Source of the DNA: Longimonas halophila
Lineage (GTDB): Bacteria > Bacteroidota > Rhodothermia > Rhodothermales > Salinibacteraceae
Assembly (NCBI RefSeq): GCF_002554705.1
Contig: NZ_PDEP01000010.1
Span: forward strand, 101,703-165,702
Direction of reading: 5' to 3'
Length of the DNA stretch: 64,000 nt
Shown: piece by piece, positions 10,275-19,181 of the stretch
Numbering within the stretch: the stretch's first letter is position 1
Layout: each line of letters opens with the position of its first letter
Position numbers and translations under genes: made by a program
Notes under the pieces: generated by a model
Told to the model about the DNA's origin: nothing
The model's database searches: none
What the model saw: the letters and a program-made list of their open reading frames with translations, nothing else

Positions 10275-10697
10275 ATGGCCCACGCCACCGACGACCACGC
10301 CGCTCACGGCCACCACATCATTCCCATCCCCACACTGCTAAAGGTCTTTGGTGCGTTGGTCGCACTCACAGCGATTACCGTAGGACTTTCGCCCTTCGAC
10401 TTGGGTATGTTCGAAATTCCGGTGGCGCTTGGGCTGGCAAGCGCGAAGGCGACGCTTGTTGTGATGATCTTTATGGCCTTGAAGTACGACAACCCCGTCA
10501 ACATGCTTACCTTTAGCGTGGGCGTGCTCTTCGTAGCCATATTCCTGGTCTTTACGTTGCTTGACACGGCCTTTCGAGGTGATATGGACAATGTGGATCG
10601 CCTGACGATTGAAGAGCGCGAACGGCTGAACGAGCAGCTACAAGAGTCGGATGTAGATGCTGAAGACCTTCAGGTTGCGCCAAGCGATATGCAGTAG
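10275..10697 (+). CDS. coxD: Cytochrome c oxidase subunit IV
   Basis: From ATG 10275, a 140-residue protein with a His-rich start (DDHAAHGHHIIPI), three membrane helices and the ASAKATLVVMIFMALKYDNP motif typical of the CoxD/caa3 subunit IV family. A charged 50-residue C-terminal tail follows. The frame continues upstream to 10248 without a better start. It closes the respiratory operon; no strong intrinsic terminator is visible directly after the stop. Confidence 0.9.
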   Translation: MAHATDDHAAHGHHIIPIPTLLKVFGALVALTAITVGLSPFDLGMFEIPVALGLASAKATLVVMIFMALKYDNPVNMLTFSVGVLFVAIFLVFTLLDTAFRGDMDNVDRLTIEERERLNEQLQESDVDAEDLQVAPSDMQ

Positions 10698-11166
10698 TGA
10701 GGCATACCCTTCATGCAGAGCCGGAATGGGGAATGTGTACGGGTAGATACGGAGCGGTAACCTCCCACCATACATCGTGCTGCGCCAAACGCAACGATGT
10801 TGATGTAGCGTTTGGATTGTGGAAGACCCTGCCGGTTTGCGTCGAATCTTCACGCCCCTATGTCCGTCTATAGTAGTGTGGTTTGTAAAGCACAAAGTCA
10901 GTAGCATAGACTGAGGGCAGACAAGCCAAGTTGAGGGTCAATCCCGACGAGCAGATGGGTAGTCTGTGGTGAAGCATGGGCGATCGCCCAATGGGCGGTT
11001 TGCTTACTCTTACCCGGTCTAACAGGCGAACTGACTTTCCGTCCGCAGGTGCTGCGCGCTTGTAGGCCACGCCTGTGCTACTTGCGTTCCCAAACCATGT
11101 ATCCAGCCCCCACGAACGTAGGCGTTCGTAAACGAACCGTTGTGCTCAGCCGATCTCGCCGTTGCC
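10698..11166. other. Long intergenic region after the respiratory operon
   Basis: 469 bp with no convincing gene on either strand; the short open frames overlap each other and show no protein-like composition. Overlapping dyads lie near 10978-10997 (a 12-bp palindrome gggcgatcgccc followed by cgcccaatgggcg). No T-run follows, so these are not standard terminators. The promoter of the small gene at 11167 probably lies in the right half. I recognised no riboswitch or structured RNA. Confidence 0.4.
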
Positions 11167-11472
11167 ATGCATGTGCTCTTTATCACCCTCGTCGGTCCGG
11201 TTCTCTTCTTCTTGCTGACATGGGTTGTGGCGACTGCGTACCGCCTATATTTTCCAGAACAGCCTGTTGCGTTTGATCGGGACCCTGTTGTACTGCGTGA
11301 ACAGCGCCTCCGCAAAGAGAAAAGCGTGCCCGTGGGCGTGCGCGAGATACGTGAGGACCAGCGCCGTAGCCAGTACCTTGGCAAGTCTTCCCCCGACTAC
11401 CGATATGCATGGGGCAGTTCCGATGGGTTTCCTGACACGTGGCGCGAAAACGTGTGGCTGCGTCGTAACTGA
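11167..11472 (+). CDS. Small single-pass membrane protein, unknown function
   Basis: From ATG 11167 the product is 101 residues: one N-terminal hydrophobic helix (HVLFITLVGPVLFFLLTWVV), then a basic, soluble domain rich in Arg and Glu (REQRLRKEKSVPVGVREIRED) and ending WRENVWLRRN. The frame extends to 11140, but the ATG directly before the helix is preferred. It lies between the cox genes and metF on the same strand, with 180 bp before metF. I do not recognise a family. The N-in, C-cytoplasmic arrangement is predicted from the positive charges after the helix. Confidence 0.55.
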   Translation: MHVLFITLVGPVLFFLLTWVVATAYRLYFPEQPVAFDRDPVVLREQRLRKEKSVPVGVREIREDQRRSQYLGKSSPDYRYAWGSSDGFPDTWRENVWLRRN

Positions 11473-11651
11473 TGTGATGTTTACGCGATCCCTGACTGAG
11501 GGCGCGTTAAAACGCGTCGAGATACTCTCCGCTTTTCTTTTTACTTCGACTACGCAGCAACCGTGTACACCAGGTCCGCAGGCTGTCCGTGCTCTATGGG
11601 CTCTGCACACGACCGACTTGCCTCCGCCTTTTTGCAAACCATACCGCTTGC

Positions 11652-12611
11652 ATGAAAGTCACTGAACATCTCGACCGGGCATCCAATCCACTTATCTCCT
11701 ATGAAATTATACCGCCTAAGCGAGGCGGATCGGCAGAGCAGATGCTCGGGGTGGTGGAAGAACTTATGCCCTATGAGCCTCCGTTTATTGACGTGACAAG
11801 CCACTCGGCAGAGGTCTCCTACAAACCCATGCCCGACGGCACATGGAAGCGATGCGTAAAGCGCAAGCGTCCCGGTACGCTGGGATTGTGTGCGGCTATC
11901 GAAGCGCGATACGGCATCGACACGGTGCCGCATATTCTGTGTAAGGGGTTCACACGCGAGGAGACCGAAGATGCGCTCATCGAGCTGAACTACCTGGGGA
12001 TCGATAACGTCCTCGCTATCCGGGGCGATGACAAGGGCGTTGAGAAAGATCTTTCGCCCGACCGCTCGCGCAACGAGTATGCGGTCGACCTCGTCAGCCA
12101 GATTACGGATATGAACCAGGGGGCGTATCTGGAGGACTTAATGGATGCGCAGCCTACGAACTTCTGCATTGGGGTTGGGGGCTACCCGGAAAAACACTTT
12201 CAGGCGCCGAACATGGCGTGGGACATTATGCGGCTCAAGCAGAAGATTGAAGCAGGGGCCGACTACGTGGTCACGCAGATGTTTTTTGACAACGCGTACT
12301 ACTTCGAGTTTGTGGAGCAGTGCCGGAGCGTTGGTATCGACGTTCCCATTATTCCGGGCATCAAAATCATCACGCGCAAGCGGCATCTGCAGTCCCTTCC
12401 CGCTCACTTTCACACCGACATCCCCGAGGCGCTGGCAGCCGAAATCGCAGCCGCGGACTCGGACGAAGAGGTGAAGCACCTGGGTATCGAATGGGCGTTG
12501 CAGCAGTCAGAAGAGCTACTCTCGGCCAATGTGCCTTGCCTGCACTTTTACATCATGTCGAGTGCTACAACGGTGAAAGAGGTGGTCGAACCGCTCCGCG
12601 AGATGGCATAG
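11652..12611 (+). CDS. metF: 5,10-methylenetetrahydrofolate reductase
   Basis: A 319-residue protein from ATG 11652. The MTHFR TIM barrel is recognisable from SYEIIPPKRGG (with the catalytic Glu near the N-terminus), DVTSHSAEV, LNYLGIDNVLAIRGDD (FAD and folate region), FCIGVGGYPEKH, GADYVVTQMFFDN and VPIIPGIKII. It makes 5-methyltetrahydrofolate for methionine synthesis, using reduced flavin. The length matches the bacterial catalytic domain (about 300). A 180-bp leader precedes it; I saw no SAM-riboswitch consensus. A strong hairpin follows at 12641. Confidence 0.95.
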   Translation: MKVTEHLDRASNPLISYEIIPPKRGGSAEQMLGVVEELMPYEPPFIDVTSHSAEVSYKPMPDGTWKRCVKRKRPGTLGLCAAIEARYGIDTVPHILCKGFTREETEDALIELNYLGIDNVLAIRGDDKGVEKDLSPDRSRNEYAVDLVSQITDMNQGAYLEDLMDAQPTNFCIGVGGYPEKHFQAPNMAWDIMRLKQKIEAGADYVVTQMFFDNAYYFEFVEQCRSVGIDVPIIPGIKIITRKRHLQSLPAHFHTDIPEALAAEIAAADSDEEVKHLGIEWALQQSEELLSANVPCLHFYIMSSATTVKEVVEPLREMA

Positions 12612-12640
12612 CGCTACACACGATCATGCGTTACGCTTTC

Positions 12641-12668
12641 GGAGACAAGCAGGGATCTGCTTGTCTCC
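12641..12668 (+). terminator. Hairpin after metF
   Basis: Perfect 12-bp stem (ggagacaagcag / ctgcttgtctcc) with a GGAT tetraloop, 30 bp after the metF stop. No T-run follows, so it may be a terminator of reduced strength or an mRNA 3' stabiliser. Confidence 0.6.
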
Positions 12669-12689
12669 TCAACATGGTTGCAACGAAGA

Positions 12690-12723
12690 AAGCGCCCGAG
12701 CAGAAACTGCTGCTCGGGCGCTT
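12690..12723 (-). terminator. Strong hairpin between metF and hpf, terminator for hpf
   Basis: Perfect 14-bp G+C-rich stem with a 6-nt loop. Read on the minus strand, the stem is followed by a T-rich stretch (ttcttcgttg), so it best serves the convergent hpf gene. It may also stop metF transcription. Confidence 0.7.
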
Positions 12724-12763
12724 CGGCATGGGTTGGATACGTGCACAAACCTATCGATGAAAC

Positions 12764-13078
12764 CTACCGATGGGCATCTTTATCCTTGCGGCGCAGTTGC
12801 GCTTTATACTTCTCTAACTGCCGACGCAGCTGATCGGCGCAGTTCTTGGCGGCATCCTCATGCGTGCTGGCTTCGCCGGTTGCTGTTAAGCGCTTCTGAT
12901 AGACATCGAGGCGCGCCTCAACGGTTTTCTCTTCTGCCGGGCTGTTGTTCTTACTCAGAATAACCTCGGCATTGATAATGCCGTCGTAGTAGCGTTCAAG
13001 CTTTTGCAGGCGCTCCTCGACGCGAGACTGCACCTGGGGCGATACCGTAACGTGGCGGGTGGTCAGTTGGAGATTCAT
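12764..13078 (-). CDS. hpf: Ribosome hibernation promoting factor, short form
   Basis: From ATG (complement of 13076-13078) the product is 104 residues: MNLQLTTRHVTVSPQVQSRVEERLQKLERYYD at the start, then an alternating beta pattern and a basic helix at the end (DQLRRQLEKYKAQLRRKDKD). This is the single-domain HPF/RaiA fold without the C-terminal dimerisation domain of long HPF. It binds the 30S decoding centre in resting cells. The frame extends to 13153 on the minus strand, but that extension is not conserved-looking. It is convergent with metF. Confidence 0.9.
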   Translation of the reverse strand: MNLQLTTRHVTVSPQVQSRVEERLQKLERYYDGIINAEVILSKNNSPAEEKTVEARLDVYQKRLTATGEASTHEDAAKNCADQLRRQLEKYKAQLRRKDKDAHR

Positions 13079-13476
13079 AAGGCACAACGCAGCTGTGGAA
13101 TCAAACAGACGAATGCAGGTACGCCTCTCGGGCCCAGAAGCGAAAAGCCCCAAGGCGCCTCTGCCAAGGCTATTACGCTCTACGTAGCACGCTGTATTTT
13201 AGGCGCCTATCGCTTCTTAGATGAGGAGCCAAACAGGCAGAGACTGTGCGTATCGGACACGCGCAGTTCGTGAAAGTGTTGCACAGCATAGAATGCCATC
13301 CACCAGTCAAACAAAGCGCAGTGCGAGATCTGCCGAGTGTAAGGCTCTGACCTACAGGTCACTTCGAGCGGGGGGAGAGCACGTCTCAATCTGGCAGGAT
13401 GAGCGCGCCAAAAGATCGTAGCGAGTTGGGCCTTGAGGAAGGCACGGAGCCTCTCTCGCAGCCCCCTGCTCCAGAA
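13079..13476. other. Intergenic region upstream of hpf and downstream of ybeY
   Basis: About 400 bp without a supported gene. It must contain the minus-strand hpf promoter at its left end. Small dyads are seen at 13349-13362 (tgacc-taca-ggtca) and 13431-13444 (gcctt-gagg-aaggc); the second could be a weak terminator for ybeY. I saw no tRNA or known small RNA. Confidence 0.35.
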
Positions 13477-13935
13477 TCAGGCAGGCGTATCGGCTGCGTT
13501 GGTAAAGACCTGTACGTACTGGTCCTCTAAGCGTCGCATTTCCGCTTGGCCGTCCTCCGTTTTATCGGTATGACCAAGCAGGTGCAAGACGCCGTGCACC
13601 GCGTATCGTGCGATTTCGGCACTCACTGAAGTATCGAACTCATCATGACGCTCGCGTGCTGTCTCAACATCTACATACACTTCGCCCTCAAGCGCTTTGG
13701 GCGTTTCGCTCAGGTTGAACGCGAGCACATCGGTGTTGTAGTCGTGGTCGAGATACTGCACGTTTAGGGACCGAATAAGCGTGTGCGTACCGAAGACCAC
13801 GTTCAGAGCTTCGACGGATTGCTCCGACTGCTCTGCAATGACTTGGGTAAGCAGGCGGTCTATCGCATCGATGGGGACTGGGAGCGTATCGAGTTCTGGG
13901 GCAAGCTCGATGGAAATCATGTGGGGGACAGACAT
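13477..13935 (-). CDS. ybeY: Endoribonuclease YbeY (16S rRNA maturation)
   Basis: A 152-residue protein with the YbeY zinc motif HGVLHLLGHTD (H-x3-H-x5-H) near residue 115, preceded by the conserved NVQYLDHDYNTDVLAFNLSE segment. YbeY acts in 16S rRNA 3'-end processing and ribosome quality control. ATG at 13935 is used; a second ATG at 13920 is possible. It lies 32 bp downstream of the cold-shock gene on the same strand, so the two are probably co-transcribed. Confidence 0.94.
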   Translation of the reverse strand: MSVPHMISIELAPELDTLPVPIDAIDRLLTQVIAEQSEQSVEALNVVFGTHTLIRSLNVQYLDHDYNTDVLAFNLSETPKALEGEVYVDVETARERHDEFDTSVSAEIARYAVHGVLHLLGHTDKTEDGQAEMRRLEDQYVQVFTNAADTPA

Positions 13936-13967
13936 AGAGGAGGAGCGCGAAATGCCAGCGTACTTGG

Positions 13968-14321
13968 CTACAGCGCTGACTCTGCAGGCGTTGAGGCGTC
14001 GTGCGGAATCGAGACGCTGCTTGAGGCAGGCGGGGAGGCCGCTTCGCCATCGCCAGATACTGAGTCCTCAGGTACGGGCGGTGCGTCGTCGTGCTCCGCT
14101 GCATCGCTCTCAGGGTGCACGGAGACAGCATGCAAGCCCTTAGGGCCGTCGTTCAATTCGAAACGAACGGACTGTCCGGTGTGTAGCGTTTTGAAATCGT
14201 CGTCAGATTGAATTTGTGAGTAGTGAACAAATACGTCATCGCCGCCATCCGGATGGTTAATAAACCCATATCCCTTTTTGGCGTCGAACCATTTCACAGT
14301 GCTTTGCTCCATATTATCCAT
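13968..14321 (-). CDS. Cold-shock domain protein with acidic low-complexity tail
   Basis: The product is 117 residues from the ATG at 14321 (a second ATG at 14312). Residues 4-68 form a cold-shock OB fold with RNP1 KGYGFI and RNP2 VFVHYS. Unlike a plain Csp of about 67 residues, it carries a 50-residue tail rich in Asp, Glu, Ser, Ala and Pro (DAAEHDDAPPVPEDSVSGDG). The domain binds single-stranded RNA/DNA; the tail's role is unknown. The gene has a long predicted 5' UTR (promoter at 14446-14475), as in cold-regulated csp mRNAs. Confidence 0.9.
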   Translation of the reverse strand: MDNMEQSTVKWFDAKKGYGFINHPDGGDDVFVHYSQIQSDDDFKTLHTGQSVRFELNDGPKGLHAVSVHPESDAAEHDDAPPVPEDSVSGDGEAASPPASSSVSIPHDASTPAESAL

Positions 14322-14445
14322 AATTACGCAGCGGTCCGTCGTAAGACACATATAGTGGAGTGTGCCAAAGTATGCTGCAGATTTCTGCAGAGCGTTTACA
14401 CGGCTCCGCAGAACGCAGCAATACAACAAATATGCACACGCTGCG

Positions 14446-14475
14446 AATATAGAGCTTAGATATACATTCTGTCAA
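14446..14475 (-). promoter_or_regulatory. Sigma-70-type promoter for the cold-shock gene
   Basis: On the minus strand: -35 TTGACA (14475-14470), an 18-bp spacer and -10 TATATT (14451-14446). Both boxes are near consensus. The transcription start would be near 14439, leaving a 5' UTR of about 118 nt before the start codon at 14321. Confidence 0.65.
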
Positions 14476-14518
14476 GTCTGGCGTGAAATGAGACGGAGGG
14501 GCCGTGTCATGAATGGCC

Positions 14519-14543
14519 CGTGTGCCGACATATACGGCACACG
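14519..14543. repeat. Inverted repeat upstream of the cold-shock promoter
   Basis: Perfect 9-bp arms (cgtgtgccg / cggcacacg) around a 7-nt centre, lying between the end of the DUF2723 gene and the cold-shock promoter. No T-run on either side. It could be an operator or a weak terminator of the minus-strand DUF2723 gene. The 14322-14651 gap otherwise holds only the promoter. Confidence 0.4.
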
Positions 14544-14651
14544 ATTCGTTCAATGCAGGTTGTACTCGCGCAAGAGTCCCCAGCATCCCCTTGAACGGCC
14601 TGTATGTTGAAGCAAAGGCCGTAAGCGGGGCCCCCAGGCGTGAATAAGCCG

Positions 14652-17585
14652 TTAGGGCTGTGGAGGGCCGCCTGCTGGGGGAACGGCAGGGGCCGACGCA
14701 GAGTCGCCGCCGGTGCCCGGAAGCAGCCCCTCGGGATCGGGCGATGCCGAGTCGGTGAGGCCGTAGTCGCGCAGGATGTCGACGGGAATGTCGTACGGAA
14801 GCGTGCGGCGCAGCTCCTCAAATCGCGTATCGAACTGTTCTACGCGATCGGGGCGGTCGGCTTCCTGGTAGCTCATGCGCACCGAGCCCGCAAACCGGAG
14901 GGCAAAGAGGAAGTCTTGCGTGCTGCTGGCCTGCTGCAGCTCCTGGAAGACCATGGGCTCCATATCGGTCATGATTTCAGCCACGCGGTCGGTGGCACCC
15001 ATAGATTCATATGCCTGCGCCGTAAGCACGTAGCTCTGCAGGTTTCCGGCAATGGTACCAAAGGGAACCTGCTCTACAAAGTCGTCGAGAAAGGCGCGGG
15101 CCTCCTCTTCGTGTCCGCTGGAAGCCCATTGCTCGGCGGCATGTGTCACGAACAGGCGATAGCCATCGGCCATGCGGCGGGCATTTTCGTCGTAGTACAC
15201 ATCGGGATCGGCAAGGCCGCGGAAGCGGAAGTCCTGCATCCGGTCGATGGTGATGTCGGGCACCACGCGCCCAAAGCGCTGGTCGTGTTGCACAGGAACG
15301 ATGCGATAGGCCTGGCCCTCAAGTTGCAGGTAATCGTCCAGGTTAAGTCGCCCGCTCTGCGCCACCGTCACGGCAAAGTAGACAGGGCGTGACCAGTCGT
15401 TCTCGGCGTTGCTACGAATGAGGTCGAAGACTGCGAGGTCGGCAATCTGCAGCATATTGCTGCGCTCATCGAAGGGGCGTCCCTCCAGTTGCCACTGTAG
15501 CGGACGGGATACGCGTGCCGAGTCGGAGTCGGCGACCGTACCGTTTTCGATGACAGCTTCCGAATCTACTGGAATCGAAACCGGCTGGGCCCGCCAGGCG
15601 CGAGGGCGAAGCTCTTCGATCTGTTCGTCCGAAAACGAAAACGGAAGCGGCTCCGATTCGTGAGCCTGCTGGTTTTTGAGCTGCTTGATGTACCACGGCG
15701 TGTTCAGAAGCGAGAGGTTGACCACGCGCACATCGCGGCGCACGCCTTCGACCTCTTGCAGGTACCACAGCGGGAAGGTATCGTTGTCGCCGTTGGTAAA
15801 CAGGATGGCATTGGGGGCTACGCTGTTAAGCATGTTGTAGGCATAGTCGCTGGGCAGGTAGCGCCCCGACCGGTCGTGACTGTCATAGTTTTGGTAGAGC
15901 ATCCAGCCCGGCACGGTAGCCAGTAGGAGTGCGCCTGCTGCGGCCAGCCCAAGCCATCGCTTCGATTTGGACCAGGTGCTGAAGAGGCTGTCTTTGAGCA
16001 GATGGAGCAGGCCGGTGGCCCCGAGTCCGACCCATATGCTGAAGGCAAAGAAGCTGCCCGCGTACGAGTAGTCGCGCTCGCGGGGCTGCATGGGCGTCTG
16101 GTTCAGGTAGATGATGATCCCAATGCCCGTAATGAAGAACAGGAATGCCACGGCTGTGGCGCGACGCCAGTCCCACGTAAAGTGGTAAAAGGCACCAAAG
16201 AGCCCCAGGAGGAGCGGAAGCGCAAAGTAGACGCTGCGTCCGGCGCGCTCGCTGGGTGTGGCTTCCTCAACCGTGGCCTCGTTAGCAATGTCGGGATCGA
16301 GGAAGGAAATGCCTGTGGCGGCAGGAGCGTCTTGCGTATCGGCAGCCCGCCCGGCAAAGTTCCACAAGAAGTACCGGGTGTACATGTGCCCAATCTGGTA
16401 CCGCAGAAAGAAGTCCAGATCGGAGTTGTAGCGGTCGTAGACCTGCGTGTGGCGTGGGTTGGGCGACCAGCGGCGGGGGAACAGCGCCTCCGCATCGCGC
16501 TCCACGCGTCCGGTTTCATCGTTGTAGGTCGACCCGCTGAGCAACGGGCGGTCGCCGTACTGCTCGCGCGACATGTAGGAGACAAAGTTCTCCAGCGATG
16601 AGGGGTTGTTCTGGTCAATGGGCGGGTTGATCGAGCTGCGAATGGGGATGAGGAAGTAGGAGGAGTACCCAATGAGCCCGAGTACTACATAGAGCACGAG
16701 CAGGTTGGCAACGCGCATCCGTTTGGTATGGGTGATGTAGAGCCCATAGACCAGCAGCGAGGCCATGATTGTAAGCACGAGGAACGGGGCCTGGGTGGCT
16801 TCCAGCACCGTCGGCAGGCCCTGAATAATGCCTGGATACAGCAGAAAGAAGATGCCCGATGCGATGCCTCCAGCCAGCGCCAGATACTGAAACCGCGTGC
16901 CTGCGCTCCAATCGGGATTATCGTAGCGCTGGAAAAACACGATAAGCGCCACAAAGAAGAGCGAGAGCAGGCTAAGCAGGTGGATGCCAATAGCGAGCCC
17001 GTACAGGTAGGCAACCACCAGCAGCCACCGCTCCGACGAGGAGCCCAGGACGTGCTTTACGCCGCGTGCCAGGTCACGGTCTTCGGCTTGCGCGTACTCG
17101 CTCCACTTTAGCGTAAGCCAGACGCAGAGCGTGGTGAAAAAGGTCGACAACGCATACGTTTCGGCCTCCACCGCGTTAAACCAGAACGAGTCCGACACTG
17201 CGAGCGTGAGCGCGCCCACGAGGCCACCCACATAGGCGGTGACGCGCACACTGGGCGTCCATGTTGACTTCGGGCCGCGCCACTCGCGTATGAGCTGCAG
17301 TACGATGAGGTACGTCAGTGTCACCGCAGCGGCACTGGCAAGCACCGAGATCATGTTCATGGAGAGCGCCACATATGAGGCGGGCACGAACATCGAAAAG
17401 AGACGGCCCACCAGCATGTAGAAGGGCGCCCCGGGCGGGTGGGGAATCTGAAGCGTGCTCGACACAGCGATCCGTTCGCCCGGATCCCAGAACGAGACCG
17501 TGGGGGCTACGGTGAGCGCATACAGGATCAGCGCAAAGGCGAAAAGAGCAGCCGGAAGATACCGGTCGAGGTGCGACCAATTCAT
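14652..17585 (-). CDS. DUF2723 membrane protein, probable protein O-mannosyltransferase (GT-C)
   Basis: A 977-residue protein. The N-terminal half has many membrane helices and starts with the DUF2723 signature: TVSFWDPGERIAVSSTLQIP, then HPPGAPFYMLVGRLFS, with Asp34 and Glu37 in the first luminal loop as expected of a GT-C active site. Residues from about 560 hold a soluble periplasmic part beginning near NAILFTNGDNDTFPLWYLQEVEGVRRDV, a hallmark of the long DUF2723 proteins of Bacteroidota, followed by a helical TPR-like tail and a Pro/Gly-rich end. The eukaryotic member TMEM260 is a protein O-mannosyltransferase, so transfer of a lipid-linked sugar to exported proteins is likely. Substrate here is unknown. 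Confidence 0.85.
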   Translation of the reverse strand: MNWSHLDRYLPAALFAFALILYALTVAPTVSFWDPGERIAVSSTLQIPHPPGAPFYMLVGRLFSMFVPASYVALSMNMISVLASAAAVTLTYLIVLQLIREWRGPKSTWTPSVRVTAYVGGLVGALTLAVSDSFWFNAVEAETYALSTFFTTLCVWLTLKWSEYAQAEDRDLARGVKHVLGSSSERWLLVVAYLYGLAIGIHLLSLLSLFFVALIVFFQRYDNPDWSAGTRFQYLALAGGIASGIFFLLYPGIIQGLPTVLEATQAPFLVLTIMASLLVYGLYITHTKRMRVANLLVLYVVLGLIGYSSYFLIPIRSSINPPIDQNNPSSLENFVSYMSREQYGDRPLLSGSTYNDETGRVERDAEALFPRRWSPNPRHTQVYDRYNSDLDFFLRYQIGHMYTRYFLWNFAGRAADTQDAPAATGISFLDPDIANEATVEEATPSERAGRSVYFALPLLLGLFGAFYHFTWDWRRATAVAFLFFITGIGIIIYLNQTPMQPRERDYSYAGSFFAFSIWVGLGATGLLHLLKDSLFSTWSKSKRWLGLAAAGALLLATVPGWMLYQNYDSHDRSGRYLPSDYAYNMLNSVAPNAILFTNGDNDTFPLWYLQEVEGVRRDVRVVNLSLLNTPWYIKQLKNQQAHESEPLPFSFSDEQIEELRPRAWRAQPVSIPVDSEAVIENGTVADSDSARVSRPLQWQLEGRPFDERSNMLQIADLAVFDLIRSNAENDWSRPVYFAVTVAQSGRLNLDDYLQLEGQAYRIVPVQHDQRFGRVVPDITIDRMQDFRFRGLADPDVYYDENARRMADGYRLFVTHAAEQWASSGHEEEARAFLDDFVEQVPFGTIAGNLQSYVLTAQAYESMGATDRVAEIMTDMEPMVFQELQQASSTQDFLFALRFAGSVRMSYQEADRPDRVEQFDTRFEELRRTLPYDIPVDILRDYGLTDSASPDPEGLLPGTGGDSASAPAVPPAGGPPQP

Positions 17586-17765
17586 GCAGGAGGGCAGCAG
17601 CTACGAAATCAGAACAAAGCGGAGGCCGCTCCAGAGCGATGCAAGAGCGGAAGTGCAACATGCACGTCAATGCAGCCAACAGGCCACGGATCCAACAAAC
17701 GAACAGATGCGCGAGAATCGGATGCGTAGGTTATGCAAATCGGGCAAAGATTGCGGCAGATCTCG

Positions 17766-18434
17766 TTAGGCCGCGCCGTCGACGATGACGACGCACTCGC
17801 CTCGCACCTTCGATTCGCTCTCATAGTAGGAGCGCAGCTCCGTTAGGGAGCCACGGCGCAGCTCTTCGTGCATTTTGGTGATCTCGCGCGCCACAGCGGC
17901 CTGGCGGTCGGTGCCCAGGGCCGTGGCCAGGTCGCCAAGTGTGCGCACCAGCCGGTACGGCGACTCATAAAGAACGAGGGTGCGCGGCTCGGTCGACAGC
18001 GTTTCCAAACGCGTCTGGCGGCCCTTTTTACGGGGCAAAAACCCTTCAAACACAAAGCGATCGGAGGGTAGTCCGCTTGCGGTAAGAGCCGGTACAAAGG
18101 CGGTTGCTCCCGGAAGCGCCGACACGGGCACGCTTGCTTCGTGGCAGGCACGAGCCAGGTAGAAGCCCGGGTCGGAGATGCCCGGCGTGCCCGCATCGGT
18201 AATGAGGGCAATGTCGTGCCCTACGCGCATTCGCTTTACCAGATGCGGCGTTTTGTCGTGTTCGTTATGGGCGTGGAAGCTGGTGGTGGGCGTATCGATG
18301 GCGTAGTGATTCAGCAATACGCCCGAGGTGCGCGTATCCTCACAGGCAATAAGGTCAACCTGTTTCAACGTATCGACCGCCCGGTACGTCATGTCGTCGA
18401 GGTTGCCGATAGGAGTAGGCACAAGGTACAGCAT
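17766..18434 (-). CDS. rsmI: 16S rRNA (cytidine-1402-2'-O)-methyltransferase RsmI
   Basis: From ATG at 18434, 222 residues. It has the tetrapyrrole-methylase fold motifs of RsmI: LYLVPTPIGNLDDMTYRAVD, the CEDTRTSGVLLNHY and FHAHNE regions, DAGTPGISDPG and LPGATAFVPALTASGLPSDRF, and LYESPYR. The E. coli enzyme has about 286 residues; this one lacks the C-terminal extension, as do many in this lineage. An upstream extension to 18635 is open but overlaps the neighbouring gene and lacks family similarity. It methylates the ribose of C1402 in the decoding centre. Confidence 0.94.
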   Translation of the reverse strand: MLYLVPTPIGNLDDMTYRAVDTLKQVDLIACEDTRTSGVLLNHYAIDTPTTSFHAHNEHDKTPHLVKRMRVGHDIALITDAGTPGISDPGFYLARACHEASVPVSALPGATAFVPALTASGLPSDRFVFEGFLPRKKGRQTRLETLSTEPRTLVLYESPYRLVRTLGDLATALGTDRQAAVAREITKMHEELRRGSLTELRSYYESESKVRGECVVIVDGAA

Positions 18435-18519
18435 GCAGGACAGACAAAGCGTAAGGGATGCGAAGAGGCCAGCGGTCCAGCGGAAACTGGAGTATCGGCT
18501 TTGAGGCTGCTGTTCGGAG

Positions 18520-19017
18520 CTACCATTCGGAGCCCGTGCGCGATGGTGGGTCGGGGGGCGTGGGCAGGTCATCGCTATCGTCGGCCCCAAAGAGCGAAGC
18601 TCCCACTGCGCCTCCGATGGCCCCGAACACGGCAAGCAAGACCGCCCCCATAATCATCGACACGATCAGCAGGCCCGTACTGGGCTCTTGCATCATTTGG
18701 CCCTGTTGTTCCTGCACCATCTGCTGCATGTCGACCCCCATGAGGGATTGGAGGACCGATTCGCCATCCAGATTCAACGGCTGCAAGATCCAGTCGAAGA
18801 GCGTGCTAAGCAGCGAGCCAACGAGGCCAGCGCCGGCCCCAAGAGTCGCGCCCTCGACCGGGTCGATGGAGCGGTCGGCTGTGGTGATGTAGTGCCAGGC
18901 GGCTGTGCCTCCACCGAGCATCACACCCAGGCAACACAGCACATTGATCAGCGAAAGGTACGACGTGCTGAGCACGCCTGCAACGATGCCGCCAATAAAT
19001 ACAGATTGTAGGCGCAT
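18520..19017 (-). CDS. Membrane protein, unknown function
   Basis: 165 residues from ATG 19017 (a TTG two codons upstream is possible). Four hydrophobic segments: near 5-35 (VFIGGIVAGVLSTSYLSLIN and the Gly-rich VLCCLGVMLGGGTAAWHY), 55-78 and 113-145. Between helices lies a Gln-rich amphipathic stretch, MGVDMQQMVQEQQGQMMQEP. Gly-rich helices resemble DUF4199- or YtxH-like membrane proteins but I cannot assign a family. It is 85 bp upstream of rsmI on the same strand. Confidence 0.6.
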   Translation of the reverse strand: MRLQSVFIGGIVAGVLSTSYLSLINVLCCLGVMLGGGTAAWHYITTADRSIDPVEGATLGAGAGLVGSLLSTLFDWILQPLNLDGESVLQSLMGVDMQQMVQEQQGQMMQEPSTGLLIVSMIMGAVLLAVFGAIGGAVGASLFGADDSDDLPTPPDPPSRTGSEW

Positions 19018-19181
19018 AGACAAAAGAAGGAGGCCAGTCTAAACAAGCGAACAGGGGTAACCTACGAATCAAAACAATGAACCGAAACTGCAGAGCGTTT
19101 CGATAAGTCCAGGGCGTTCGGAACAGTAGCGCGCAGGTCAGGATGCCATGCAGGGTGCACGCTCATTAACCCCTACATGGT

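Noticed and set aside
13221..13421. 66-codon open frame upstream of hpf
   Set aside because: No start context, no motif and Arg/Ser/Ala composition of noise.
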